A DNA stretch of 10,232 nucleotides from Sphingomonadales bacterium. Lineage in GTDB: Bacteria > Bacteroidota > Bacteroidia > UBA7662. The first letter of the stretch is position 1; each line of letters begins with the position of its first letter. Positions 1 through 7,556 of the stretch are shown here, in pieces. Below the pieces are notes generated by a model. It worked only from the letters and a program-made list of their open reading frames with translations. It was not told the origin of the DNA and ran no database searches. A program made the translations under genes and the position numbers. The stretch covers positions 1-10,232 of the forward strand of contig VHBD01000038.1 in assembly GCA_016872125.1 (NCBI GenBank). The letters run 5' to 3'.

Positions 1-600
1 CCCCAAAATATGGTACTCCACTTTGTGAGAGCCGTCCTCCACAGCGATTTCGTAAGCTCGCCTCAAGGTAATCAAATTCAGTTTGTACTTGGAACGCAGT
101 TCGATTTCCAAAACCGTTTTGTTACATATACCCACTGGTGTTTTGACCTCTACAATCTGGTAGTCATCCGGGAGTTGGAATACATTGACCAAGTTGGGAT
201 TGAGCAGACGGCCCGCCACCGATATTCCTACTTCATCTTCGGGGGATAGTATTTCAGTAACACCAAGTTTCTCCAACACTCTGCGCTGCTGCTCTGTAGA
301 AGCCCTGGCAATAATGCGCTTGACGCCTAACTCAATAAGTGTTACAGTGGTAAGCAAAAGGCCCTCAAAATCCTGTCCAATGGCCACAACTACCGCATCC
401 AAATCCTGTACACTTTGTTCGCGTAGCAATTTAATATTGGTTGCATCCATATGCACGGCATACGCCACATCATCTCGTAGGGCATCAATGGCATGCACAT
501 CGTTGTCCATAACAATGACCTCGGCACCACGCTGCGCCAAAGTACGGGCGATGGTCGTCCCAAAACGACCCAGGCCAATTACACCGAAACGGTTTTCCAT
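1..600 (-). CDS. TrkA/KtrA-type potassium uptake regulator (RCK protein), C-terminus cut by window edge
   Basis: The minus-strand frame is open from ATG at 600 to base 1, giving 200 residues with no stop; the gene leaves the window. The N-terminus has a Rossmann dinucleotide-binding fold: G9-x-G11-x-x-G14 (GLGRFG), then an acidic residue at the end of the second strand (D32), as in RCK_N/TrkA_N domains. Residues from about 140 on, starting near FQLPDDYQIVEV, look like the start of an RCK_C domain. The family forms cytoplasmic rings that gate Trk/Ktr potassium transporters in response to ATP/ADP or NAD(H). A full KtrA-like protein has roughly 220-230 residues, so only a short tail is missing. 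The start overlaps the end of the uridine kinase gene by 22 bp, which suggests co-transcription and perhaps coupled translation. The membrane partner (TrkH/KtrB) is not in view; it may lie off the left edge. The RCK call is firm; TrkA versus KtrA is not resolved. Confidence 0.88.
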   Translation of the reverse strand, partial: MENRFGVIGLGRFGTTIARTLAQRGAEVIVMDNDVHAIDALRDDVAYAVHMDATNIKLLREQSVQDLDAVVVAIGQDFEGLLLTTVTLIELGVKRIIARASTEQQRRVLEKLGVTEILSPEDEVGISVAGRLLNPNLVNVFQLPDDYQIVEVKTPVGICNKTVLEIELRSKYKLNLITLRRAYEIAVEDGSHKVEYHILG

Positions 601-1232
601 GATAAAATCTTTTGAATATGAGAAGCAATTACATTGAGGGCCCTTTCAAAGCCATGAATATTGGTGATGATCAAATCGCTGGAATCACGATAGGGCTCAA
701 GGTAAGCTTTGTAAGCCGGGGCTACATGATGATCCCATTGGTAGCGAACCACCTCTTCGGGATAACCACGCTCGCGGTAATCCCTTTCGATACGTCTGGA
801 TAGCATGAGATCCTGGGGAGCATCAATGAAAATACGCAAATCCAGCATCTCGGCAATTTCCTTGTAATGAAAAACGAATAAGCCCTCCATGATCATCACC
901 GGTGCCGGCTTCAAGACATGTTCTGTAGGCTCGGCATCCGGACGGTTGAAGGTGTACTCCCGGATGTTCACGGACCGGCCCTCGATCAAGGACTTCAAAT
1001 CCGCTAAACAACGCTGACGATCCAAGGAGGTGGGCAAATCAAAATTGACTTCCCCCTGCTCGTCCCTGGACTGCAGGTGAAGGGGGTGGTAATAATGGTC
1101 TTGAGAAATTACACAGAGCTGTTCCAAGGAAAACCTAGTGGCCAGATCTTGAATAAAGGTGGTTTTGCCCGAGGCCGAGCCACCTACAATTCCGATGAGG
1201 TAGGGAATTTGGGGACTTTCACCGCGAATCAT
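579..1232 (-). CDS. udk: Uridine kinase (uridine/cytidine salvage)
   Basis: This is a 217-residue cytoplasmic kinase of the phosphoribulokinase/uridine kinase family, predicted to phosphorylate uridine or cytidine to UMP or CMP. Visible motifs are the P-loop GGSASGKT (17-24), SQDHYY with the likely catalytic acid D45, NFDLP (63-67) in the nucleoside-binding region, the REYTFNRP segment (91-98), MEG (115-117) closing a strand as in Walker B of this family, and the lid stretch RRIERDYRERG (146-156). Length is close to the usual 200-215. The ATG at 1232 is the first possible start because an in-frame TAG lies four codons before the coding region. The gene sits 60 bp downstream of porX and overlaps the next gene's start by 22 bp, so the three are probably one transcription unit. 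Substrate could be broader than uridine: the match rests on motifs, and phosphoribulokinase is unlikely given the organism type and motif set. Confidence 0.88.
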   Translation of the reverse strand: MIRGESPQIPYLIGIVGGSASGKTTFIQDLATRFSLEQLCVISQDHYYHPLHLQSRDEQGEVNFDLPTSLDRQRCLADLKSLIEGRSVNIREYTFNRPDAEPTEHVLKPAPVMIMEGLFVFHYKEIAEMLDLRIFIDAPQDLMLSRRIERDYRERGYPEEVVRYQWDHHVAPAYKAYLEPYRDSSDLIITNIHGFERALNVIASHIQKILSWKTVSV

Positions 1233-1292
1233 GCGACAAAACTAAACTACGCAGACCCAATTCAACCCCTATCCTTCAGGCCAGGGGGTCAT

Positions 1293-2849
1293 TCATGGCC
1301 TGGGCTTGAAGACCCCGAAGGGCACAATGCATTCTTCCATGGAAATCCCGCCGTGCTGGAAGCTGTTTCGGTACAATGCCGCGTATTGATGAAAATTGTT
1401 TGGATAGCAGAAAAATTGGTCCGAACCGGCCAATGCATACGTGGAATTCAGGTGTTTGCGCGGCAATTGCACCTTCTCGGGATTGCGGATACTAAAGATG
1501 GAATCCTCTTGAACCTGAAGGTTCCGTCCTTCTTTGTATCGGAGATTGGTGGACATTTCCCTGTCCCCGCTTATCCGCAAGGGGTCTTCCACCTTGACCA
1601 TCCCATGATCCGTGGTCAGCACCATCGTATAACCCCTTGATGCCGCAATTTCCAGGTATTCGAGTAAGGGGGAATGTTCCAACCAAGATCGGGTGATGGA
1701 GCGATAAGCGGCCTCGTCCTCCGCCAGCTCTTTGATGATGTTCATTTCCGAACGAGCATGACTTAACATATCCACAAAATTATAAACCACTACCTCGAGG
1801 GGATTGTTCATTGCAGAACCCCCACCATCCAGCATAGCCTTGGCTTGATTGAGGGAAGTTATTTTCTGATAATGGAATGAAATGTTGCGGCCATTCCGTT
1901 TCAACCATTCCCCTAAGAAGAAGGCTTCGTGCATGTTATGACTACCCTCCTCATCCTCCGACCACCATCGATCCGGATAGCGCCGAACAATTTCTGCCGG
2001 CGGCATTCCAGCAAACAATGCATTTCTTGCGTATTCCGTGCTGGTCGGCAAAATGGAATAATAGGTTGAGGTGTCAGTGTTTTTGTAGAAGGGTGAGAGG
2101 ATGGACTCAATGACCTTGTACTGATCCAATCGAAAATTATCAATGAGGAGGAACAAAACTTTAGGGTTCTGATCCAACAACGGAAGCAGTTTCTTTTGCA
2201 ACAATTGATGGGAAAGAATGGGGGAACTGTTCGTGCCGGCTTGGTACCAGGATTCGTAATTTGATTTGATGAAACGCACAAATAACCTGTTGGCCTCAGC
2301 CTTTTGCATAGCAAACACCTCTTTCATCCCCGAATCACCCGACTCTTCCAGATTCAAATCCCATTTGACCAATCGCTCATAGAGCTCCGACCATTGCACC
2401 GCATTCAATGGATCGGACATGCTCATGCCCAATGCCCCAAAGTCTTCGCGATAGGCCGCCGTGGTCTTCTCAGCGATGAGCCGTTTATGGTCTGTAATTT
2501 TGATTATGGCCGAAAGCAATTGCTTGGGGTGAACCGGCTTGATGAGGTAATCTGCAATTTTGGATCCGATAGCCTCTTGCATCAGCATTTCTTCTTCGCT
2601 TTTGGTCACCATAACCACCGGCAAGAGGGGGTACTGGTCTTTGAGCCGGGAAAGTACCTCCAATCCGCTCAAACCAGGCATGTTTTCATCCAACAAAACG
2701 ACGTCATAGTCGCTTAGTCCGGCCTGTCGAATTGCTTCGGCCCCGTGATTGACAGGTGTAACTTTGTAGCCCTTACCTTCCAAAAATGAAACATGCGGCG
2801 CCAAAAGATCGATTTCATCGTCTGCCCACAAGATTGAAATGCCGTTCAT
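1293..2849 (-). CDS. porX: PorX-type response regulator with PglZ phosphodiesterase domain (type IX secretion regulation)
   Basis: The 518-residue protein has a CheY-like receiver at about 4-120: acidic pair D10/D11, phosphoacceptor D54 in LLDENMPG, T82, and K104 in YLIKPVHP. A helical linker (about 125-225) leads to an alkaline-phosphatase-superfamily PglZ domain (about 228-515). Likely metal or catalytic residues there are D237 (LLIDNF), T271 (TSTEY), D360 and H364 (FVDMLSH), D414/H415 (TTDHG) and H499 (QHGG), so the enzyme looks intact. No DNA-binding domain is seen. In Porphyromonas and Flavobacterium, PorX is activated by the PorY kinase, works with the sigma factor SigP and the PorL component, and is needed for type IX secretion; its PglZ domain acts on nucleotide phosphodiesters. 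The start ATG at 2849 is directly followed by the first receiver strand (SILWADDE). The gene diverges from the HD gene and probably leads an operon with udk and trkA. No porY is in the window. Domain call firm; the PorX role is inferred from architecture. Confidence 0.9.
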   Translation of the reverse strand: MNGISILWADDEIDLLAPHVSFLEGKGYKVTPVNHGAEAIRQAGLSDYDVVLLDENMPGLSGLEVLSRLKDQYPLLPVVMVTKSEEEMLMQEAIGSKIADYLIKPVHPKQLLSAIIKITDHKRLIAEKTTAAYREDFGALGMSMSDPLNAVQWSELYERLVKWDLNLEESGDSGMKEVFAMQKAEANRLFVRFIKSNYESWYQAGTNSSPILSHQLLQKKLLPLLDQNPKVLFLLIDNFRLDQYKVIESILSPFYKNTDTSTYYSILPTSTEYARNALFAGMPPAEIVRRYPDRWWSEDEEGSHNMHEAFFLGEWLKRNGRNISFHYQKITSLNQAKAMLDGGGSAMNNPLEVVVYNFVDMLSHARSEMNIIKELAEDEAAYRSITRSWLEHSPLLEYLEIAASRGYTMVLTTDHGMVKVEDPLRISGDREMSTNLRYKEGRNLQVQEDSIFSIRNPEKVQLPRKHLNSTYALAGSDQFFCYPNNFHQYAALYRNSFQHGGISMEECIVPFGVFKPRP

Positions 2850-2912
2850 CGCGTTGATTTATTTCCCCTAACGTATAATATCGTAATTGTAGTCTAAATT
2901 ACCCTCTTTTCT
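2850..2912. promoter_or_regulatory. Divergent promoter region between porX and the HD gene
   Basis: This 63-bp AT-rich spacer separates two genes pointing away from each other, so it or its flanks should hold promoters for both. A TATAAT hexamer lies at 2874-2879 on the plus strand, and TATTAT-type boxes occur at the same place on the minus strand. I found no well-spaced -35 box and no full Bacteroidota -33/-7 pair (TTTG and TAnnTTTG). On the minus strand, TAATTTAG at 2891-2898 is a near match to the -7 element. Start points cannot be assigned from sequence alone. Confidence 0.4.
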
Positions 2913-4142
2913 ATGGGCCATTCCAACCTCACTAACAAAATCCTTAACGACCCCCTCTACGGGTTCATTCGGTTGGAGTCGCCGTTGATTCTGCATTTGC
3001 TTGATCATCCCTTGCTTCAAAGATTACGTTATATCCGGCAATTGGGTATGACCTATTTGGTGTATCCCGGAGCCACGCATTCCAGATTGGCCCATGCACT
3101 CGGAGCCATGCACCTGATGCAGAACGCCTTGGACATTCTTCAACACAAGGGCTACGGTTTGAGCCCGGATGATCGCTTGGGGGCCTTGGGCGCCATCTTG
3201 CTGCACGACCTGGGGCATGCTCCATTTTCCCACGCCTTGGAAGGGTTTCTTATTCAAGACATGCCCCACGAAGAAATTTCTATGCTCCTGATGCAGGATC
3301 TCAATCAATCGACGAACGGAGCCTTGGACACGGCCATAGACATTTTTACAAACCGGCATGAATTGCCCTTCTTGCATGAATTGGTTAGTTCTCAATTGGA
3401 TATGGACCGATTGGACTACCTAAGTCGGGATAGTTTTTTCACCGGGGTGACCGAAGGGGTTATTGGGGTTGACCGAATTCTTCAAATGTTGGACGTTCAC
3501 CAAGGGAAATTGGTGGTCGAGCGCAAGGGCGTTTACAGCATAGAGAAATACCTGATGGCCAGGAATTTGATGTACTGGCAAGTCTATCTGCACAAAACCG
3601 TGCTATCCGCCGAATACCTGATGGGGCATATAATCCGCCGGGCAAGAGAATGTCGTTTAGCCGGCCTGCCCATTCAAATTTCGGGAGATCTTGCCATGTT
3701 TCTGGACAGTCCGCCGAATGCAGATGATTTTCGCAATAATCCCGAGCTTCGTAATGCCTATGCGCGTTTGGATGATGCCGAAATCATGGTTCATTTGAAG
3801 GCATGGGCCAGGTCATCCGAACCCTTGTTGCAACACCTCTGCTGGCAATTGATGCAACGGAGGCTTTCCCGGGTAACCTTCAGCACCGACAAGCCTGACC
3901 CGCAACGAATTCATATGGCGGGACAGGCCGAGGCCCGCCGTTTGGGCCTTGAAGATGAAGCCATCCCCTATTTGGCCCATACAGGCATTGTACAGAATGC
4001 GGTTTACAACCCCGAACATCAACCCATCATCATCCGAGACCGCCAAGGCAAGACCCTAAGCCTTGAGGCCCTCAACGACCATGCCTACTGCGTGGATTTG
4101 TTGGCTGAGAGAACTCAGTACACCCAATATCTTCCCAAATAG
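2913..4142 (+). CDS. HD-domain phosphohydrolase (SAMHD1/dGTPase-like, COG1078-type)
   Basis: This 409-residue, probably cytoplasmic protein belongs to the HD superfamily of metal-dependent phosphohydrolases. The full H...HD...D metal set is present: H61 in RLAHALG, H98-D99 in ILLHDLGH, and D165 in LDMDRLDYLSRD, in the same order and context as in SAMHD1. Further histidines of the active-site region (H102, H107) are present in LGHAPFSHALEG. The C-terminal half (about 190-409) has no motif I recognise beyond the usual helical extension. Family members hydrolyse dNTPs or other nucleotides, but the substrate here is unknown. The ATG at 2913 starts a typical N-terminus (NDPLYGFIRLE, residues 12-22). 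The gene diverges from porX and precedes lpxD on the same strand by 109 bp. I recall an HD gene beside lpxD in other Bacteroidota, but could not check this here. Superfamily call firm; function open. Confidence 0.85.
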   Translation: MGHSNLTNKILNDPLYGFIRLESPLILHLLDHPLLQRLRYIRQLGMTYLVYPGATHSRLAHALGAMHLMQNALDILQHKGYGLSPDDRLGALGAILLHDLGHAPFSHALEGFLIQDMPHEEISMLLMQDLNQSTNGALDTAIDIFTNRHELPFLHELVSSQLDMDRLDYLSRDSFFTGVTEGVIGVDRILQMLDVHQGKLVVERKGVYSIEKYLMARNLMYWQVYLHKTVLSAEYLMGHIIRRARECRLAGLPIQISGDLAMFLDSPPNADDFRNNPELRNAYARLDDAEIMVHLKAWARSSEPLLQHLCWQLMQRRLSRVTFSTDKPDPQRIHMAGQAEARRLGLEDEAIPYLAHTGIVQNAVYNPEHQPIIIRDRQGKTLSLEALNDHAYCVDLLAERTQYTQYLPK

Positions 4143-4251
4143 ACCTAAGCCGCCTTCCAACCGCTCTATAGGGATCAACCCTGGTCAAGGTACCATGGCA
4201 TCCTTAATGGGAGGCCCAATCTAGGGCAATTATGTTGATATTTGCGGAATT
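4143..4251 (+). promoter_or_regulatory. Leader/intergenic region before lpxD, possible weak promoter and 7-codon mini-ORF
   Basis: This 109-bp spacer is the longest gap inside the plus-strand run. GATATTTG at 4237-4244 matches the Bacteroidota -7 consensus TAnnTTTG at all but its first position, but it lies so close to the lpxD start that the transcript would be nearly leaderless, and I see no matching -33 element. A seven-codon frame (MLIFAEL) starts at 4232 and ends with a TGA at 4253-4255, inside the tandem ATGATG that starts lpxD. No strong hairpin followed by a T-run was seen, so read-through from the HD gene is possible. Confidence 0.25.
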
Positions 4252-5325
4252 ATGATGGAATTGCAATGCAAGGAAATCGCTGCCATGGTGGGCGGGGTAT
4301 GCCTTGGGGATGAGAACCGCTTAATCCACAGCCCGGCCAAGATTGAAGATGCAGGAGCCCACCAGATTTCTTTCCTTGCCAATCCCAAATACTTGGTTCA
4401 TCTGGATCAATGCCTCGCTGGAGCGCTCATCGTGGACCATCGCTTGGAATTGCCCTTTTTACCCTCTCAAACCACCATCATCAAGGTCGCTGATGCGTAT
4501 TCTTCCTTCAGTCTCATCCTCCAAGCCTTTCAAAGCGAACCCGTTTACCATGACGGAGTACATCCCCAGTCCACGGTGGATCCTACCGCCGTCCTTGGAG
4601 AAAATGTAGGTATAGGCCCGTATTCAGTGGTTTCCCTAAAGGTCAAGATAGGTGCAGGATGCCGAATTGCATCGCAAGTCTACATTGGTTCCGGGGTCCA
4701 CATCGGTGAAAATTGCATTTTGCATCCCGGGGTTCGCGTTTTGGATGGCTGCCAAATCGGCGACCGCTGCATACTGTACGCCAATGCCGTGATCGGATCC
4801 GATGGATTCGGCTATGCACCCGACAAAGACCAAGTTTACGCCAAGATTCCTCAAACAGGAATCGTGATTTTGGGCAATGACGTCGAGGTCGGCGCCAATG
4901 CAACCATAGACAGGGCCACCATGGGCGCAACCACGGTCGGTGATGGTTGCAAAATTGACAACCTTGTGCACCTGGCCCATAATGTGGAATTGGGGGCCCA
5001 TTCGGTGATTGCGGCTCAAACAGGGATTTCAGGCAGCACCAAAGTTGGAGAAAAATGTGTTTTTGGGGGGCAAGTTGGTGTTGCAGGCCATATCCAGATC
5101 GCCCCCGGTTCTCAAATTGGGGGTCAAACCGGGGTTACGCATACGATTAAAGATGCCAACCGTAAATGGAACGGGACCCCGATTATGCCTTATATGGATA
5201 ACCAAAGGTCCAACGCTTTGTTTCGGAAACTTCCCCAACTGGAATCTGACCTCCTCGCCGAAATTCAATCCTTGAAAGAGGCCTACACAACCCTGGCCCG
5301 AGAATTCGAAAAGGCCAAAGCTTAA
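4252..5325 (+). CDS. lpxD: UDP-3-O-(3-hydroxyacyl)glucosamine N-acyltransferase LpxD
   Basis: LpxD performs the third lipid A step, transferring a 3-hydroxyacyl group from acyl carrier protein to the 2-amino group of UDP-3-O-acylglucosamine in the cytoplasm. The 357-residue protein has the N-terminal uridine-binding domain (about 1-105, with ISFLANPKY at 39-47), then a left-handed beta-helix of hexapeptide repeats (about 106-295), then a C-terminal helix. In the helix, H243 (LAHNV) aligns with the E. coli catalytic H239 and H280 (VAGHI) with H276; GSDGFGYAP (182-190) is also characteristic. The C-terminal stretch after 315 (about 40 residues, charged, likely helical) matches the trimer-forming, ACP-binding tail. 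Two tandem ATGs occur (4252 and 4255); the second would give MELQCKEIA, which fits family N-termini equally well. It is followed by lpxC-fabZ after 22 bp. Confidence 0.95.
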   Translation: MMELQCKEIAAMVGGVCLGDENRLIHSPAKIEDAGAHQISFLANPKYLVHLDQCLAGALIVDHRLELPFLPSQTTIIKVADAYSSFSLILQAFQSEPVYHDGVHPQSTVDPTAVLGENVGIGPYSVVSLKVKIGAGCRIASQVYIGSGVHIGENCILHPGVRVLDGCQIGDRCILYANAVIGSDGFGYAPDKDQVYAKIPQTGIVILGNDVEVGANATIDRATMGATTVGDGCKIDNLVHLAHNVELGAHSVIAAQTGISGSTKVGEKCVFGGQVGVAGHIQIAPGSQIGGQTGVTHTIKDANRKWNGTPIMPYMDNQRSNALFRKLPQLESDLLAEIQSLKEAYTTLAREFEKAKA

Positions 5326-5347
5326 CAAGCCTAACGGCTTATCATTC

Positions 5348-6766
5348 ATGAAAAATTCTGAAACTATCTTTCAAAAGACAATTGCTCATCCTGTTTCGAT
5401 GGAGGGCGTGGGATTGCATAGCGGATCGCCGGTTGTTCTACGTTTTATCCCTGCCCCTGAAGATACCGGATTCATTTTTAGAAGAACCGACTTAAACCCC
5501 GCCGTGGACATTCCCGCTTTGGCAGAATATGTTGTCGAAACCAGTCGAGGAACTACCCTAGGATTGGGAGAGGCCAAAGTCCTCACGGTAGAACATGCCC
5601 TTGCTGCCCTCACCGCCATGGATTTGGATAATGTTATTGTGGAACTCAATTCGCCTGAACTCCCCATTGCCGATGGCAGCGCCTTGCCCTTCATGAAAAC
5701 CCTGCAGAAAGCAGGACTCGCTGAGCAAAAAGCACCCAGGCAATATTTTGAGCTAAAAGAACATTATCACTTTCAAGATAAACTCAAAGGAACTGAAATA
5801 GACCTCTTACCGGATTCAGATTATCGTGTCTCCGTTCTTATTGATTTTGACTCCAAAGCCCTCGGCAGACAACATGCCAGAATGGATTCCCTGTCAACAT
5901 TTGCCGAAGAAATTGCCCCGTGCAGAACATTTTGTTTCCTGCATGAACTTGAGACTATGTACAATCATAAGCTCATTCAGGGCGGGGATCTTAACAATGC
6001 CCTTGTTTTCATCGAAAACCCTGTAGCTGAGGAACATTGGGATAATCTTCGTACGATGTTTGGGCATCCCAATCTGCAATTTCAAAATGCCGGGGTGCTT
6101 AATCATAAGGACCTTTATTTTGACAATGAACCTGCCCGTCATAAACTTCTTGATGTGGTTGGTGATTTCTCACTGATTGGACGCAGGTTGAAAGCCCATG
6201 CCATTGCTCACAAGCCAGGTCATAGCTCCAACGCGGCATTTGCTTTGGCCTTCCGAAAATTCATCCTCACTCAGAAGAAAACCAAGCCCAGCAAAATCAC
6301 GTCCAAGTCCATCGAGTTGCCTACCGAAACAGTCTTCGACTCCACCCAAATCATGAAGTTTCTGCCTCATCGCTACCCCTTTCTTTTGGTGGACAAAATC
6401 GTTGAAATTTCAGATCAACACGTCGTCGGCATCAAAAACGTTAGCATCAACGAGGGCTTCTTCCAAGGCCATTTCCCAGGCAATCCGGTCATGCCTGGTG
6501 TGCTGACCATTGAAGCTTTGGCCCAAGCGGGAGGAGTTTTGTGCCTTAACCTCATGGATGACCCAGGGGGTTATTGGACTTATTTCACGCGCATTGACAA
6601 ATTAAAATTCAAGGGAAAAGTCCTCCCCGGAGATACTTTGGTGCTCCGATTAAAACTTATGGAACCTATACGTCGCGGAATTTGCCGAATGGAGGCACAA
6701 GCCTACGTGCAAGACCAAAAGGTTGTTGAAGCGGAATTGATGGCTCAGTTGGTTAAAAAATCATGA
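5348..6766 (+). CDS. lpxC: Bifunctional UDP-3-O-acyl-GlcNAc deacetylase / 3-hydroxyacyl-ACP dehydratase (LpxC-FabZ fusion)
   Basis: The 472-residue protein joins two enzymes. Residues about 8-305 are LpxC, the zinc deacetylase and committed step of lipid A synthesis: E82-H83 in VEHALAAL, T194 in CRTFCF, H265 and D269 in RHKLLDVVGD, D273, and H292 in KPGHSS; the inferred zinc ligands are H83, H265 and D269. A 20-residue linker rich in Lys, Thr and Ser (306-325) leads to FabZ (about 326-472), a hot-dog dehydratase that makes trans-2-enoyl-ACP for fatty acid elongation. Its catalytic residues are H375 (GHFPGNP) and E389 (GVLTIEALAQ). Both active sites appear intact. The fusion is a known Bacteroidota/Chlorobi trait and supports the taxonomic call. 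It places the lipid A enzyme and its competitor for 3-hydroxyacyl-ACP at fixed stoichiometry. The TGA stop overlaps the lpxA ATG by four bases, implying coupled translation. Confidence 0.95.
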   Translation: MKNSETIFQKTIAHPVSMEGVGLHSGSPVVLRFIPAPEDTGFIFRRTDLNPAVDIPALAEYVVETSRGTTLGLGEAKVLTVEHALAALTAMDLDNVIVELNSPELPIADGSALPFMKTLQKAGLAEQKAPRQYFELKEHYHFQDKLKGTEIDLLPDSDYRVSVLIDFDSKALGRQHARMDSLSTFAEEIAPCRTFCFLHELETMYNHKLIQGGDLNNALVFIENPVAEEHWDNLRTMFGHPNLQFQNAGVLNHKDLYFDNEPARHKLLDVVGDFSLIGRRLKAHAIAHKPGHSSNAAFALAFRKFILTQKKTKPSKITSKSIELPTETVFDSTQIMKFLPHRYPFLLVDKIVEISDQHVVGIKNVSINEGFFQGHFPGNPVMPGVLTIEALAQAGGVLCLNLMDDPGGYWTYFTRIDKLKFKGKVLPGDTLVLRLKLMEPIRRGICRMEAQAYVQDQKVVEAELMAQLVKKS

Positions 6767-7539
6767 GCAAACTCGCCAACATAGACCCCAAATCGCGAAT
6801 TGGTCAGGGCACCGTTGTTTGTCCATTTGTGACCATAGAAGAAGATGTGATCATTGGCGACCATTGTTGGTTAGGGCCGGGGTGCACCATCATGAAAGGG
6901 GCCCGGATTGGAGATGCTGTTCAAATCTTTCCAGGTGCTGTCATTTCTGCCCCTCCACAGGACCTGAAATACCGTGGCGAACCAACCCTAACCCGGATCG
7001 GTGATCGGACAGTCGTTCGTGAATGTGTTACCATCAACCGAGGCACCACCGATCGCAACGAAACCGTTGTGGGTCGAGACTGCCTGCTCATGGCCTATAC
7101 CCACGTTGCTCACGATTGCTTGCTGGGTGACCATGTCATCATGGCCAATTTGGCCACCCTAGCAGGGCATATTACGGTCCATAATTGGGCCATTTTGGAA
7201 GGATTGGTTGCAGTGCAGCAGTTTCTAACCATCGGTGAACACAGTTTTGTAGGAGGTGGATCCCTGGTCCGTAAAGATGTTCCACCCTTTGTAAAATGCG
7301 CCAAGGACCCCCTATCCTTTGCCGGGGTCAATGTGATTGGACTCCGTCGAAGGGGTTTCAAAGAGGATGAAATTCGCTTGATTGAAGATGTTTATCGTGT
7401 AATTTATGTTCGCGGTTATAACATTACCCGCGCTATTGAACAAGTCGAGGTGGATATCGCGCCTTCCAAACTTAGAGATCGAATTTTGCAATTCATTCGG
7501 CATTCTAATGCAGGAGTGATTCGTGGAATGATTGAATAA
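6763..7539 (+). CDS. lpxA: Acyl-ACP--UDP-N-acetylglucosamine O-acyltransferase LpxA
   Basis: LpxA catalyses the first lipid A step, adding a 3-hydroxyacyl chain to the 3-OH of UDP-GlcNAc in the cytoplasm. The 258-residue length is typical. The N-terminal left-handed beta-helix carries hexapeptide repeats (about 5-180), followed by a helical C-terminal domain beginning at VIGLRRRGF (191-199). H117 in THVAHDC aligns with the E. coli catalytic H125, H114 with H122, and H136 (LAGH) with H144. At the position of E. coli H160 this protein has Q152 (AVQQF), which is worth noting. G165 aligns with E. coli G173, the acyl-length ruler; a glycine there fits long hydroxyacyl chains rather than C10. The start is fixed by the ATGA overlap with lpxC-fabZ. 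The next gene follows after 17 bp, so it is likely in the same transcript. Confidence 0.95.
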   Translation: MSKLANIDPKSRIGQGTVVCPFVTIEEDVIIGDHCWLGPGCTIMKGARIGDAVQIFPGAVISAPPQDLKYRGEPTLTRIGDRTVVRECVTINRGTTDRNETVVGRDCLLMAYTHVAHDCLLGDHVIMANLATLAGHITVHNWAILEGLVAVQQFLTIGEHSFVGGGSLVRKDVPPFVKCAKDPLSFAGVNVIGLRRRGFKEDEIRLIEDVYRVIYVRGYNITRAIEQVEVDIAPSKLRDRILQFIRHSNAGVIRGMIE

Positions 7540-7556
7540 TATAACATTCGCATTTC

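Noticed and set aside
185..637. 150-codon plus-strand open frame, rich in Ser and Thr.
   Set aside because: It is antisense to the RCK protein gene, whose Rossmann motif is unambiguous; composition is that of a shadow frame.
1277..1302. Inverted repeat CAGGCC/GGCCTG across the porX stop codon, a possible terminator.
   Set aside because: The stem is only 6 bp with a 14-base loop and no T-run follows in the transcript direction; chance is likely, and udk probably shares the transcript.
1077..1640. 187-codon plus-strand open frame.
   Set aside because: It spans the udk start and the porX 3' end, where the minus-strand genes have clear conserved motifs; its translation shows no recognisable domain.
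5348..6766. The lpxC-fabZ fusion as a novel fusion or assembly artefact.
   Set aside because: Both catalytic sets are intact and the fusion is a known feature of Bacteroidota and Chlorobi.
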